The notes below the pieces were generated by a model, which worked only from the letters and a program-made list of their open reading frames with translations, was not told where the DNA came from and searched no databases. A stretch of DNA of 64,000 bases. Source: Streptomyces beigongshangae (lineage in GTDB: Bacteria; Actinomycetota; Actinomycetes; Streptomycetales; Streptomycetaceae). The position numbers were made by a program, and so were the translations under genes. The stretch is from the NCBI RefSeq assembly GCF_019710745.1, contig NZ_JAHKJW010000006.1, forward strand, positions 62,001 through 126,000, given 5' to 3'. Positions 52,342 to 62,847 of the stretch are shown here, one piece after another (the stretch's first letter is position 1; each line of letters opens with the position of its first letter).

Positions 52342-52947
52342 ATGAACAAGCTCCGCACCGCACTCGCCACCGCAGCCGCTGCCGCACTGGGCCTCGCGGC
52401 CCTCGCCACAGCCCCGGCGCAGGCCGCTGCCCAGCCCGCCTTCCTCGCCGCCTCCCAGATGCCGCCGTCGTCGACGCCGTGGACCGCCACCCAGGTCTTC
52501 ACCGGCGTCCCGGAGAACGGCGGCGTCCTCTGCGCCCCGTACAAGATCCCGGCGCAGAACACCCGCTACCGCGAGTTCAGCACCGAGCTCGACACCAACG
52601 GCGTCCAGGTCACCACCGTCGCCCGTACCGAGGCCGACGCCGTGAAACTGGTCGACACCCTCCGCGGGGCCCTCGCCGGCTGCGGCCCCCTGCTGGAGCA
52701 GCAGAACCCGGGCCTGCAGGCCGTCAGCGCCTCCCATGGCAAGCTCGCCGTCGAGGAGGGCGCCTGGGTCTACAGCCTGGACACCGCCGACCCGCAGATC
52801 GGCATCTCCGACATCCACCTGTTCTCCGTCGGCCGCGACGGCCGCACCGTCACCCTCGTCCGCTGGGGCCAGATGGGCGACCTCGAGGACGCCCCGCTGA
52901 CCGCCTTCCGCACCACGACGAAGACCGCCGTCAACAAGCTCCACTGA
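52342..52947 (+). CDS. Secreted protein, PknH-sensor-like
   Basis: A 201-residue protein. The signal peptide MNKLRTALATAAAAALGLAA ends near ATAPAQAAA. The mature domain has LCAPYKIPAQNTRYREFSTELDTNG, TVARTEADAVKLVDTLRGALAGCG and HLFSVGRDGRTVTLVRWGQMG, resembling the extracellular sensor domain family of mycobacterial PknH, with two cysteines (Cys of LCAPY and AGCGP). Function unknown. It lies 166 bases from the divergent membrane HTH gene. Confidence 0.8.
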   Translation: MNKLRTALATAAAAALGLAALATAPAQAAAQPAFLAASQMPPSSTPWTATQVFTGVPENGGVLCAPYKIPAQNTRYREFSTELDTNGVQVTTVARTEADAVKLVDTLRGALAGCGPLLEQQNPGLQAVSASHGKLAVEEGAWVYSLDTADPQIGISDIHLFSVGRDGRTVTLVRWGQMGDLEDAPLTAFRTTTKTAVNKLH

Positions 52948-53009
52948 GCCGGGGGCTCCCCCGAGGGCTGACCACAGCTCGACAGCGGCGCGGCCGGAAC
53001 CCGGGCGCG

Positions 53010-53107
53010 CCGCTGACGAGCCCACCTGCTCCGCCGGCGGCGACCACTTCCTGCCCTTCACCAGCATCGCCTGCACCCTCTTCTGCTACCGCAGACTCGC
53101 CGAGTGA
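53010..53107 (+). pseudogene. Transposase C-terminal remnant
   Basis: The frame ends DHFLPFTSIACTLFCYRRLA E* (stop 53105-53107), the typical tail of IS5-type transposases (FxxLxxxxICYRRL). No upstream catalytic part is present in this frame. It is an insertion-sequence stump. Confidence 0.5.
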
Positions 53108-53547
53108 GATGGTCTCTCAGCGTCAGGAACGTAGCCGCGCTTCCTGGAGCCGCTATGCCGAACAGCCGACACCGAAGAAGGCGACGATGTCGTTGCGATG
53201 TGCGGGCTGCTGGAGACGATCACCATCCGCAGGCCGCACACCGATGGTCCTCTCCCGCTGGCCGGGCAGGTACGGGTGGGGGCGGCGATGGACCTGTGCA
53301 GTGCCGTGCTCGCCGCCGTTCTGCCTTGTTGGCGGGCTGGTCCGAGTCGGTGCGTTCGCCGACGCGGCCATCGGCGAGAGGCGTGGCTGGAGTTGATGCA
53401 CTCCAGCGTCATGCATTTTCCGGCCTTTACGGACGCTGACTTCGTCACCGAACACACTGCCGCCCACCCCTGTCATGGGGACGTCCTGCTACTTGTCGAC
53501 CGTGACGCTCGTTCGATGCTCGTTCTGATGGGGTGCCACCTGACTGA
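53108..53547. other. Degenerate stretch between transposase and integrase remnants
   Basis: About 440 bases with several short open frames on both strands, none with a ribosome site or a sequence I recognise. Lower GC patches (for example near 53400-53440) fit decayed mobile DNA. Confidence 0.4.
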
Positions 53548-53715
53548 TTCTGCAGGTCGCCCCAGGCGGAGGGCGTGTTCTCGCGGGCTCTCATCAAGAA
53601 TCACGTCATGCCCTACCGGGCGGACCGGGAGATGCGGGCCATCACTCGCATGGACGTCCAGAGCTGGATCCGCTCCCTCTCCCGCCCCATGTCCTGGAGG
53701 TCCTCGAAGCGATGA
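53548..53715 (+). pseudogene. Integrase (tyrosine recombinase) N-terminal core-binding fragment
   Basis: The frame reads GVFSRALIKNHVMPYRADRE then MRAITRMDVQSWIRSLS, the SAM-like core-binding domain of tyrosine recombinases (RxxIxxHVxPxxGDRxxxxITxxDVQxW). It stops at 53713-53715. The catalytic domain is missing. It is the only trace of an integrating element found in the window. Confidence 0.6.
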
Positions 53716-53757
53716 CACTCCGACTCCCCGACGACCTTGACCGAAGCTCACCGAGCG
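53709..53757 (+). repeat. Copy of the first 16 codons of the antitoxin gene
   Basis: Bases 53709-53757 equal 43069-43118 (start of the antitoxin gene) except for a single missing base after the first 32. It is abutted on the left by the integrase stump and on the right by the motif fragment, so it is a recombination scar, not a gene. Confidence 0.85.
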
Positions 53758-53760
53758 GGC

Positions 53761-53866
53761 ATCCGCGCGATCGACGTGCTCCACGTGGAAGGCCGGTCCG
53801 GCAACGGTGCCCGACTGGATGACAGGCTCGTGCTGGACTCCGCCCCTGATGCGGTTGTCCACCGTG
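53761..53866 (-). pseudogene. Copy of the amyloid-motif 3' end of the short transmembrane gene
   Basis: The 106 bases align without gaps to 45555-45660 with nine differences (97 of 106 identical). The encoded piece is DNRIRGGVQHEPVIQSGTVA GPAFHVEHVDRAD, conserving the V-I-Q-S-G core. The original stop codon lies outside the copied part and no start or membrane half is present. It is a displaced gene end. Confidence 0.8.
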
Positions 53867-53897
53867 TGTCAGGTGCCTGCTTGCGGTGCGCCGCGGG

Positions 53898-54563
53898 TCA
53901 GCTGCGGGGCAGCGCGCCCAGGAGAGTCGCGGTCAGGGCCAGCTTCAGGAAGTCCTCGACCTCCAGGTGGAAGCGGGCGAGGTCGGGCTCGGTCTCGTAG
54001 GCCGCCTGCAGGCTGGGCGGGGGTGTGCTGTACGCCGGCAGCGCGCCGGCCGTGAGCATGGTCTGCAGGCTGAACAGCGTCGCGTTCTCGCCCAGCTCCG
54101 GCAGGTACTCCAGGAGCAGGGTGGTCATGGTGGTCAGATGGCCCAGGGAGGCGCGCTTGTAGCGTGCGACGACCTCGACGGAGACGTTGCGTTCCAGGAC
54201 GCTGCTCTGTGCGCCGAAGAGGTCGCACAGCACCACTCGGCCGGAGAGCGAGCGGCTGAGGATCTCGGCCACCGCTGCCGCTCGCCCGGCCATGGGCAGG
54301 TTCTCGTCGACGCCGGCGGCCAACTCGCCCGCCAGTTCCGTCAGCCATTCCTGCAGGAGGCGGTCCAGCAGTTCCAGCAGCACCGCCTCGCGGGACTCGA
54401 AGTAGCGCAGCACGTTCGGCTTCGCCAGCCCTACGCGGCGGCTGAGCTCGTTCAAGGTGATCGCGGCCACGGGCATCTCGTCGAGCATCGCCGACGCCAT
54501 GTCGAGGATCGCCCGTCGGCGGATCTCCCGCTGCTCCTCGGTTCGCGCCCGCTGGAAAGTCAC
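53898..54563 (-). CDS. TetR-family transcriptional repressor
   Basis: About 221 residues. The N-terminal HTH is RRRAILDMASAMLDEMPVAAITLNELSRRVGLAKPNVLRYFESREAVLLELL (abbreviated), a classic TetR domain. The C-terminal ligand domain is helical (LLEYLPELGENATLFSLQTML). It probably represses itself and the divergent SDR gene through the dyads between them. The GTG at 54563 is preferred since a -10-like TAAGTT lies just upstream and AGGG at eight bases; GTGs at 54569 and 54572 are alternatives. Confidence 0.87.
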   Translation of the reverse strand: MTFQRARTEEQREIRRRAILDMASAMLDEMPVAAITLNELSRRVGLAKPNVLRYFESREAVLLELLDRLLQEWLTELAGELAAGVDENLPMAGRAAAVAEILSRSLSGRVVLCDLFGAQSSVLERNVSVEVVARYKRASLGHLTTMTTLLLEYLPELGENATLFSLQTMLTAGALPAYSTPPPSLQAAYETEPDLARFHLEVEDFLKLALTATLLGALPRS

Positions 54564-54582
54564 GATCACCACCCTAACTTAG

Positions 54583-54609
54583 GTACCGACGGTACGTTGA
54601 CAACGTACC
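54583..54609. promoter_or_regulatory. Overlapping dyads, TetR operator
   Basis: GTACCG-A-CGGTAC (54583-54595) and GGTACGTTG-A-CAACGTACC (54591-54609) are both perfect and overlap. A third, TACC-TTC-GGTA, lies at 54639-54649. All share GTACC half-sites, and the main one covers the -35 box of the SDR promoter. Confidence 0.75.
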
Positions 54610-54625
54610 GGGAGTACTTTAATGT
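54597..54625 (+). promoter_or_regulatory. Near-consensus promoter for the SDR gene
   Basis: TTGACA (54597-54602), 17-base spacer, TAATGT (54620-54625). Such a strong vegetative-type promoter overlapped by an operator fits tight repression and induction. Confidence 0.75.
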
Positions 54626-54671
54626 CGCAGACACAAGATACCTTCGGTACTTAATTGGGCGGGAGCTCGGC

Positions 54672-55619
54672 ATGAGTGAAAAGTGGACGACGGCGAACAT
54701 TCCGGACCAGCGCGGGCGGGTGGCCGTGGTGACCGGGGCCAACACCGGTCTGGGGTACGAGACCGCCAAGGCGCTCGCCGAGCGCGGGGCCTCCGTGGTG
54801 CTCGCCGTGCGCAACGTCGGCAAGGGCGAGCAGGCCGCGGCCCGCATGACCGGCGACGTGACCGTGCAGGCGCTGGACCTGACCTCGCTCGACTCCGTCC
54901 GGACCGCGGCGGCGGCGCTGCGGTCCCGGCTCGGCCGGCTCGACCTGCTGATCAACAACGCCGGCGTGATGTACACCCCGAAGCAGACCACCCGGGACGG
55001 CTTCGAGATGCAGTTCGGCACCAACCACCTCGGCCACTTCGCCCTCACCGGGCTGCTGCTGGACCTGATGCTGCCGGTGCCCGGCTCGCGCGTGGTGACG
55101 GTCAGCAGCACCGGCCACCGCATCCGGGCCGCGATCCACTTCGACGACCTGCAGTGGGAGCGGTCGTACGGCCGGGCCGCCGCCTACGGCCAGTCCAAAC
55201 TGGCCAACCTCATGTTCACCTACGAACTGCAGCGCAGGCTCGCCGCGCACGGCACCACCGTCGCGGTGGCCGCACACCCCGGCCTGTCCAGCACCGAACT
55301 CGCCCGCAACAGCCCCGCCGCCCTCCGGCTTCCGCTCACCTGGCTCGCGCCCCTGATCACCCAGACGCCGGCGATGGGCGCGCTGCCGACCCTGCGCGCC
55401 GCCACCGACCCCGCTGTGCTCGGCGGCCAGTACTACGGACCCGGCGGAAGCTACGAGGTCAAGGGCCACCCCCGGCTGGTCACCTCCAGCCCGCAGTCGT
55501 ACGAGGCAGCCGTCCAGCGGCGGCTGTGGGCCGTCTCCGAAGACCTCACCGGAGTGCGGTTCCCCGTCGCCGAGCCCGGACGGCACCCGCTTCCCGCCGG
55601 ATCGGCCGTCACCCCGTGA
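54672..55619 (+). CDS. Short-chain dehydrogenase/reductase (retinol-dehydrogenase-like)
   Basis: A 315-residue classical SDR. Cofactor motif VVTGANTGLGYETAKALAERGA (TGxxxGxG); RLDLLINNAGVMY (NNAG); FGTNHLGHFALTGLLL; catalytic Ser in VTVSSTGHRI; and YGQSKLANLMFTYEL with the Tyr-x-x-x-Lys pair (AAYGQSK). The arginine after the first strand region (LAVRNVGKG) suggests NADP(H). Substrate unknown. ATG 54672 follows GGGAG by seven bases. It is controlled by the divergent TetR gene. Confidence 0.9.
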   Translation: MSEKWTTANIPDQRGRVAVVTGANTGLGYETAKALAERGASVVLAVRNVGKGEQAAARMTGDVTVQALDLTSLDSVRTAAAALRSRLGRLDLLINNAGVMYTPKQTTRDGFEMQFGTNHLGHFALTGLLLDLMLPVPGSRVVTVSSTGHRIRAAIHFDDLQWERSYGRAAAYGQSKLANLMFTYELQRRLAAHGTTVAVAAHPGLSSTELARNSPAALRLPLTWLAPLITQTPAMGALPTLRAATDPAVLGGQYYGPGGSYEVKGHPRLVTSSPQSYEAAVQRRLWAVSEDLTGVRFPVAEPGRHPLPAGSAVTP

Positions 55620-56224
55620 CCTCGTGATCCGCGTGGGTGACGGGTGCCGGCCCGCCCCGGCCCGAGCGGGCGGCGTCCGCCCCGGCGACGCGCACGCACC
55701 CCGCTTCGTGGGCGGCCCGCGTCCGGCGGCGGGTCCGCGGCCACCGGGCGGAAGCCGAGGGCGTGGTTCAGGGGTCCGGTGCTCGCGGAACCGCGCCTCG
55801 ACGAACTCGTCGATCCCGGCGACCTGTTGATCGGGGTCCGTCACCTCCGCCGCCGGTGTATGCGTCATGTGGGGTATAGGTGTTATGTGTGGTATGAGCG
55901 CTGCGGGGCAGTGTCCCGCAGCTCGTCGATCCTGTTCGCCGGCGGTGAGTCGGACCGCCGAGTGGGCGGGTCATGGCTGTCGTGAGCGAGGCGAAGCGGC
56001 GGGCGCCCGCGGTGCCGGTCGGCGCCCGTGGCGCGGCGCGGTCGTCCGCACCGTGTACGGCGGTGTGTCGCCGTACACGGTGGCGGTTCACGCGCCGCGC
56101 CCGGAGGGAGGACCGTCCGGCGAGTGGAACGTACCGCTGGACGGTGCCAGGCACGGGGGAGCGCACGAACGCCGCTCCGGCCGACCTGCCTGGCGCCGCT
56201 CATCGGCGTGTGCGGCAGGTCCTG
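55620..56224. other. Gap between SDR gene and xlnA, with terminator hairpin
   Basis: About 600 bases. CACCGTGTACGGCG pairs perfectly with its complement over a 6-base loop at 56049-56082, a likely xlnA terminator. A minus-strand frame starting at ATG 55868 (MTHTPAAEVTDPDQQVAGID, EFVEARFREHR) looks protein-like for about 35 codons and then decays. I cannot assign it and leave it as a possible gene remnant. Confidence 0.45.
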
Positions 56225-58016
<1,792 letters not shown>

Positions 58017-58183
58017 GGATCCCGGTGGGTCGGACGGTGAACCCCGGTGTCGTCGTCGGTGGGCGCCGTGGGGCTGGAGTTGAAGCCTGAGGTTGTGCCA
58101 GGCCGCCTCCGAACCGGCGCCGAGTGTGGTGCGGATCGGCTTTTCACCGGTGTGACATGCGACGTTTCGCGCGTGGGCTCGCA

Positions 58184-58194
58184 CGAATGTTTCG
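58184..58194. promoter_or_regulatory. CGAATGTTTCG site on the abfB side
   Basis: It differs from the xlnA-side CGAAACTTTCG at two central positions and keeps CGAA and TTTCG. A weaker GCGACGTTTCGC lies at about 58159-58170. A common regulator for both genes is inferred. Confidence 0.5.
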
Positions 58195-58226
58195 GCATCG
58201 ATGGCGACGCATGCGAGAGGTATTGA

Positions 58227-60050
<1,824 letters not shown>

Positions 60051-60081
60051 CCTTCCGCTGGCCTCCCGCTGACCTCCCGAC

Positions 60082-60123
60082 GCACGGCGGCCGGGGTCTC
60101 TCGTGACCGAGCGGCCGCCGTGC
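60082..60123 (+). terminator. Hairpin terminator after abfB
   Basis: GCACGGCGGCCG pairs with CGGCCGCCGTGC. The 18-base loop contains an inner GGTC/GACC pair. It starts 32 bases after the abfB stop. Confidence 0.75.
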
Positions 60124-60349
60124 TCGATCCTGGTCCGCGGCGGCGAGGAGGACGTGCTGCCCACCGTGTGCTGCCACGGCACGTGCCCTCCCCGCCTGCG
60201 GCCCGTTCTCCTGCGGCCCGCTCTGCGGTGGCCAGCTCCCCTGGGTGGTGAACTGCGGGTCGAGGACGGGAAAGGCGTAGTGGACGATGTCCCGGCTCAC
60301 GATCCGCGTGACGCGGAGGGTGGGCAGGCGGAGGGTGGGCAGGGCGGTG

Positions 60350-60388
60350 CGGGGCCGCGACCGGTCCCCTGTTCCGGTCGCGGCCCCG
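60350..60388 (-). terminator. Hairpin terminator after the ArsO-like gene
   Basis: A perfect 15-bp stem (CGGGGCCGCGACCGG and complement, 9-base loop) lies 22 bases past the stop codon on the minus strand. A direct repeat GCGGAGGGTGGGCAG (two copies) lies just beyond at 60314-60344. The rest of 60124-60349 has no visible gene. Confidence 0.8.
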
Positions 60389-60410
60389 CGCACGGGGTGC
60401 CCCAGGGCGG

Positions 60411-61811
60411 TCACGAGCCGCAGCAGCCGCCCGCCGGGGTCTCCCCGGCAGTCGCCCCGGCCACGGCGGGGGTGCCGAGCCGGACGAGTTGCGGCGCGGG
60501 CGCGCAGCAACCGCCGCCGTCGCCCTCCTGGGCGTCGGGGGTGTCGAACAGGCCGGCGCCGCCGCAGACCCCGGTCTCGGGCAGGGTGAGTTCCACGCGG
60601 TCGGCCGCGTCGAGGTCGCCGGCGATCGCCGCGGCGACGGAGCGGACCTGCTCGTGGCCGGTCATCGCGAGGAACGTCGGGGCGCGGCCGTAGGACTTCA
60701 TCCCGACCAGGTACACGCCCTGCTCCGGGTGGGCGAGCTCGCGGTGGCCGTGCGGGTGGACGGTGCCGCAGGAGTGCTGGTTGGGGTCGATCAGCGGAGC
60801 CAGCCCGACCGGCGCTTGGAGACGCTCGTCGAGGCCCAGGCGCAGCTCGTCCAGGAAGGACAGGTCGGGGCGGAGGCCGGTCAGCACGATCACCTCGTCG
60901 ACCGCGTCCAGGCGGCGGCCGCCCTCGCCGACCAGGATCAGGCGGCCGTCGCCGTCGCGCTCGACGGCCTCGGTGCGGAAGCCGGTGACCGCGTCGGCGT
61001 GGCCGGCGTCGACGGCGGCCTTCGCCGCCACGCCCAGAGCCCCGCGCGCCGGCAGCTGGTCGGCTTCGCCGCCGCCGAAGGTGGAGCCCGAGACGCCCCT
61101 GCGCAGGATCCACACGCCCTTCGTCCCGGCGCCGTCGTCGGACCCGGCGAGGTCGGCGAGGTGGGCGAGGGCGGTGAACGCGGAGGCGCCGGAGCCGATG
61201 ACGGCAGTGCGCCTGCCGGCGTACCGGGCGCGGACGGCGGGGTCCTTGAAGTCCGGGACGCGGTAGGTGATCCGGTCCGCGGCAGCCCTTTCGCCGAGCG
61301 CGGGCAGTCCGCTGCCGCCGGCGGGACCCGGTGTGGTCCAGGTGCCGGAGGCGTCGACGACCGCGCGGGCGAGGAGCCGCTCCTCGCGGCCGTCGGCGTG
61401 GGCGACGTGCACGACGAACGGCTGCTGTTCGCGGTCGGCGTCCACGGTCCGGTCCCGGCCGGCCCGGGAGACGCCGGTGACGGTGGCGCCGGTACGTACG
61501 CGGTCACCGAGGACGTCGGCCAGCGGCTGCAGGTACAGCTCGGCCCAGTCACCGCCGGACGGGTAGGTGGCCGGGTCCGGCCGCGTCCAGCCGGTGGGAG
61601 CCAGGAGCTTCTCGGCGGCCGGGTCGACGACCTCACCCCAGGTGGAGAACAGGCGCACGTGCGACCACTCACGCACCGAGGCACCAGCCCGTGGGCCGGC
61701 TTCCAGGACCAAGGGCTCAATGCCCTGGTCGATCAGATGGGCGGCGGCTGCCAGACCGGTGGGACCGGCCCCGATCACGACGACGGGCAGCTCGGCGGCG
61801 GGCGCGTTCAC
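60411..61811 (-). CDS. arsO: FAD/NAD(P)-dependent monooxygenase of the ars locus (ArsO-like)
   Basis: A 466-residue flavoprotein. FAD-binding GAGPTGLAAAAHLIDQGIEPLVLEAG, then VRLFSTWGEVVDPAAEKLL, a second Rossmann motif TAVIGSGASAFTALAHLADLAG for NADPH, and VYLVGMKSYGRAPTFLAMTGHEQVRS. This is the pattern of flavin monooxygenases in Streptomyces ars operons. Unusual is the C-terminal Cys-rich end: GVCGGAG, GGGCCAPAP and GGCCGS, two CC pairs likely to bind arsenic or another soft metal. GTG 61811 follows AAGGAG at five bases. Exact chemistry (oxidation of arsenite or an organoarsenical) is not established. Confidence 0.75.
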   Translation of the reverse strand: MNAPAAELPVVVIGAGPTGLAAAAHLIDQGIEPLVLEAGPRAGASVREWSHVRLFSTWGEVVDPAAEKLLAPTGWTRPDPATYPSGGDWAELYLQPLADVLGDRVRTGATVTGVSRAGRDRTVDADREQQPFVVHVAHADGREERLLARAVVDASGTWTTPGPAGGSGLPALGERAAADRITYRVPDFKDPAVRARYAGRRTAVIGSGASAFTALAHLADLAGSDDGAGTKGVWILRRGVSGSTFGGGEADQLPARGALGVAAKAAVDAGHADAVTGFRTEAVERDGDGRLILVGEGGRRLDAVDEVIVLTGLRPDLSFLDELRLGLDERLQAPVGLAPLIDPNQHSCGTVHPHGHRELAHPEQGVYLVGMKSYGRAPTFLAMTGHEQVRSVAAAIAGDLDAADRVELTLPETGVCGGAGLFDTPDAQEGDGGGCCAPAPQLVRLGTPAVAGATAGETPAGGCCGS

Positions 61812-61875
61812 GGCGGCTCCTTGCGTGTTTCGACGTCTGTCGATGGCTTGTGCGGCCCAGCATGACACCTGTATT

Positions 61876-61901
61876 GATGAACGTCAACATAGACGTTCAT
61901 C
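61876..61901. promoter_or_regulatory. ArsR-type operator between divergent flavoprotein genes
   Basis: GATGAACGTC-AACATA-GACGTTCATC is a perfect 10-bp inverted repeat around a 6-base centre. Its central GTCAACATAGAC is identical to the core of the second operator at 62231. This places the arsO-like gene and the plus-strand remnant under the same repressor. Confidence 0.8.
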
Positions 61902-61922
61902 GAAATTGAAAGGGACTCGCTG

Positions 61923-62273
61923 ATGGAAGACATCGACGTCGCCGTGATCGGCGGTGGTCGGTCCGGCCTTGCGGTGGGGGCGTGGTCGCCGCGCCACCGC
62001 GACAGCCTCATGCTGTTCTCGCCTGTCTGGACGGCGCCCTGGACGCTGGGGGAACCCGCGGCGCCGCGAGGGTCCGGCCGCCGGCGCGCCGGGGCCTGCG
62101 CCCGTCGGGCCGGATTGGCGGCGCGGCCCGTCGGTGAACTCGCTGCGTGGGGGTCGGTCGGGGTGCGGAGTGGATCGCCCGGCGCCTGGCCGTCCGCCTC
62201 GCGCGTCGGTGACGGGCCTCTCCGTGCTGGTTCGACATGTGTCAACATAGACACATGTCGAATGCGAACGTAG
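61923..62273 (+). pseudogene. Decayed flavoprotein gene in the ars locus
   Basis: It starts like an FAD-binding monooxygenase (MEDIDVAVIGGGRSGLAVGA) with an AAAGGGA ribosome site. It then jumps to a piece resembling the PRHYDSLxLFSP segment found much later in such enzymes (SPRHRDSLMLFSPV), and continues as low-complexity sequence across the arsR operator. A large internal deletion and loss of the 3' part are the simplest explanation. Confidence 0.6.
62231..62262. promoter_or_regulatory. ArsR operator overlapping the arsR start
   Basis: TTCGACATGTGTC-AACATA-GACACATGTCGAA is a perfect 13-bp inverted repeat. The arsR ATG (62255) lies inside its right arm, so repressor binding would block both transcription and any leaderless start. 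Same GTCAACATAGAC core as the 61876 site. Confidence 0.85.
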
Positions 62274-62650
62274 CGCCACCGCTCGAAGTCGAAGGCGATG
62301 GCGACGGCCACGGCGACGGCCACGGCGTGGCGCCGTGCTGCCCGCCGCTGGCCGAGCGCCCGATGACCGCCGTGGAGGCCGAGGTGGCCGCGCGGATGTT
62401 CAAGGCGCTCGGTGACCCGGTCCGGCTGCGGCTGTTCTCCGCTGTGGCCTCGCACGAGGGCGGGGAGGCGTGCGTGTGCGACATCTCCGATGTCGGCGTC
62501 TCCCAGCCGACCGTCTCCCATCACCTGAAGAAGCTGAGGGAGGCCGGGCTGCTGACCTCCGACCGGCGCGGCACCTGGGTGTACTACCGGGTCGAGCCGT
62601 CGGTGCTCGCCGCGATGGGCAAGCTGCTGACCCTGCCGGCCGCCGTCTGA
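62255..62650 (+). CDS. arsR: ArsR/SmtB-family metalloregulator
   Basis: A 131-residue repressor. A Gly/Asp/His-rich tail (GDGDGHGDGHG) and a CC pair (VAPCCPPLAE) precede the winged helix: MFKALGDPVRLRLFSAVASHEGGEACVCDISD, where CVC is the arsenic/metal site on helix 3, and the recognition helix VSQPTVSHHLKKLREAGLL, then RGTWVYYRVEPSVL. It should release its operators when As(III) or Sb(III) binds. ATG 62255 is within the operator; an upstream in-frame ATG at 62237 is less likely. No ribosome site, so possibly leaderless. Confidence 0.92.
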   Translation: MSNANVAPPLEVEGDGDGHGDGHGVAPCCPPLAERPMTAVEAEVAARMFKALGDPVRLRLFSAVASHEGGEACVCDISDVGVSQPTVSHHLKKLREAGLLTSDRRGTWVYYRVEPSVLAAMGKLLTLPAAV

Positions 62651-62691
62651 GGGGAGACCGGCCGCCGTCTGAGGGGAGACCGGCCGCCGTC
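62636..62691. repeat. 22-bp tandem duplication across the arsR stop codon
   Basis: Two exact 22-bp copies (62636-62657 and 62658-62679; each begins CCGGCCGCCGTC and ends GGGGAGA) and the first 12 bases of a third. The first copy contains the last codons and stop of arsR, so the gene end is unchanged. Confidence 0.75.
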
Positions 62692-62847
62692 CGGCGAGAG
62701 AGCGGACAGGAGGGGGAGCGGTGGGCGGGACGCGTACGCGGACGTGGTCGAGTGCCGCAGCCCCGGCGTCACTCGACTGTCACGGCAGCTGTGCGGCGTC
62801 CCGGGCCGGGTGGCCGCCGCCGGCCGGCACCGCATCGGTGGGCCGCG

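Noticed and set aside
53153..53476. Competing frames between transposase and integrase remnants
   Set aside because: Several overlapping frames of similar length on both strands and no recognisable motif in any.
55651..55868. Possible gene start MTHTPAAEVTDPDQQVAGID
   Set aside because: The first 35 codons look protein-like, but the frame turns into GC-shadow sequence and no family is recognised. Could be a remnant; not called as a gene.
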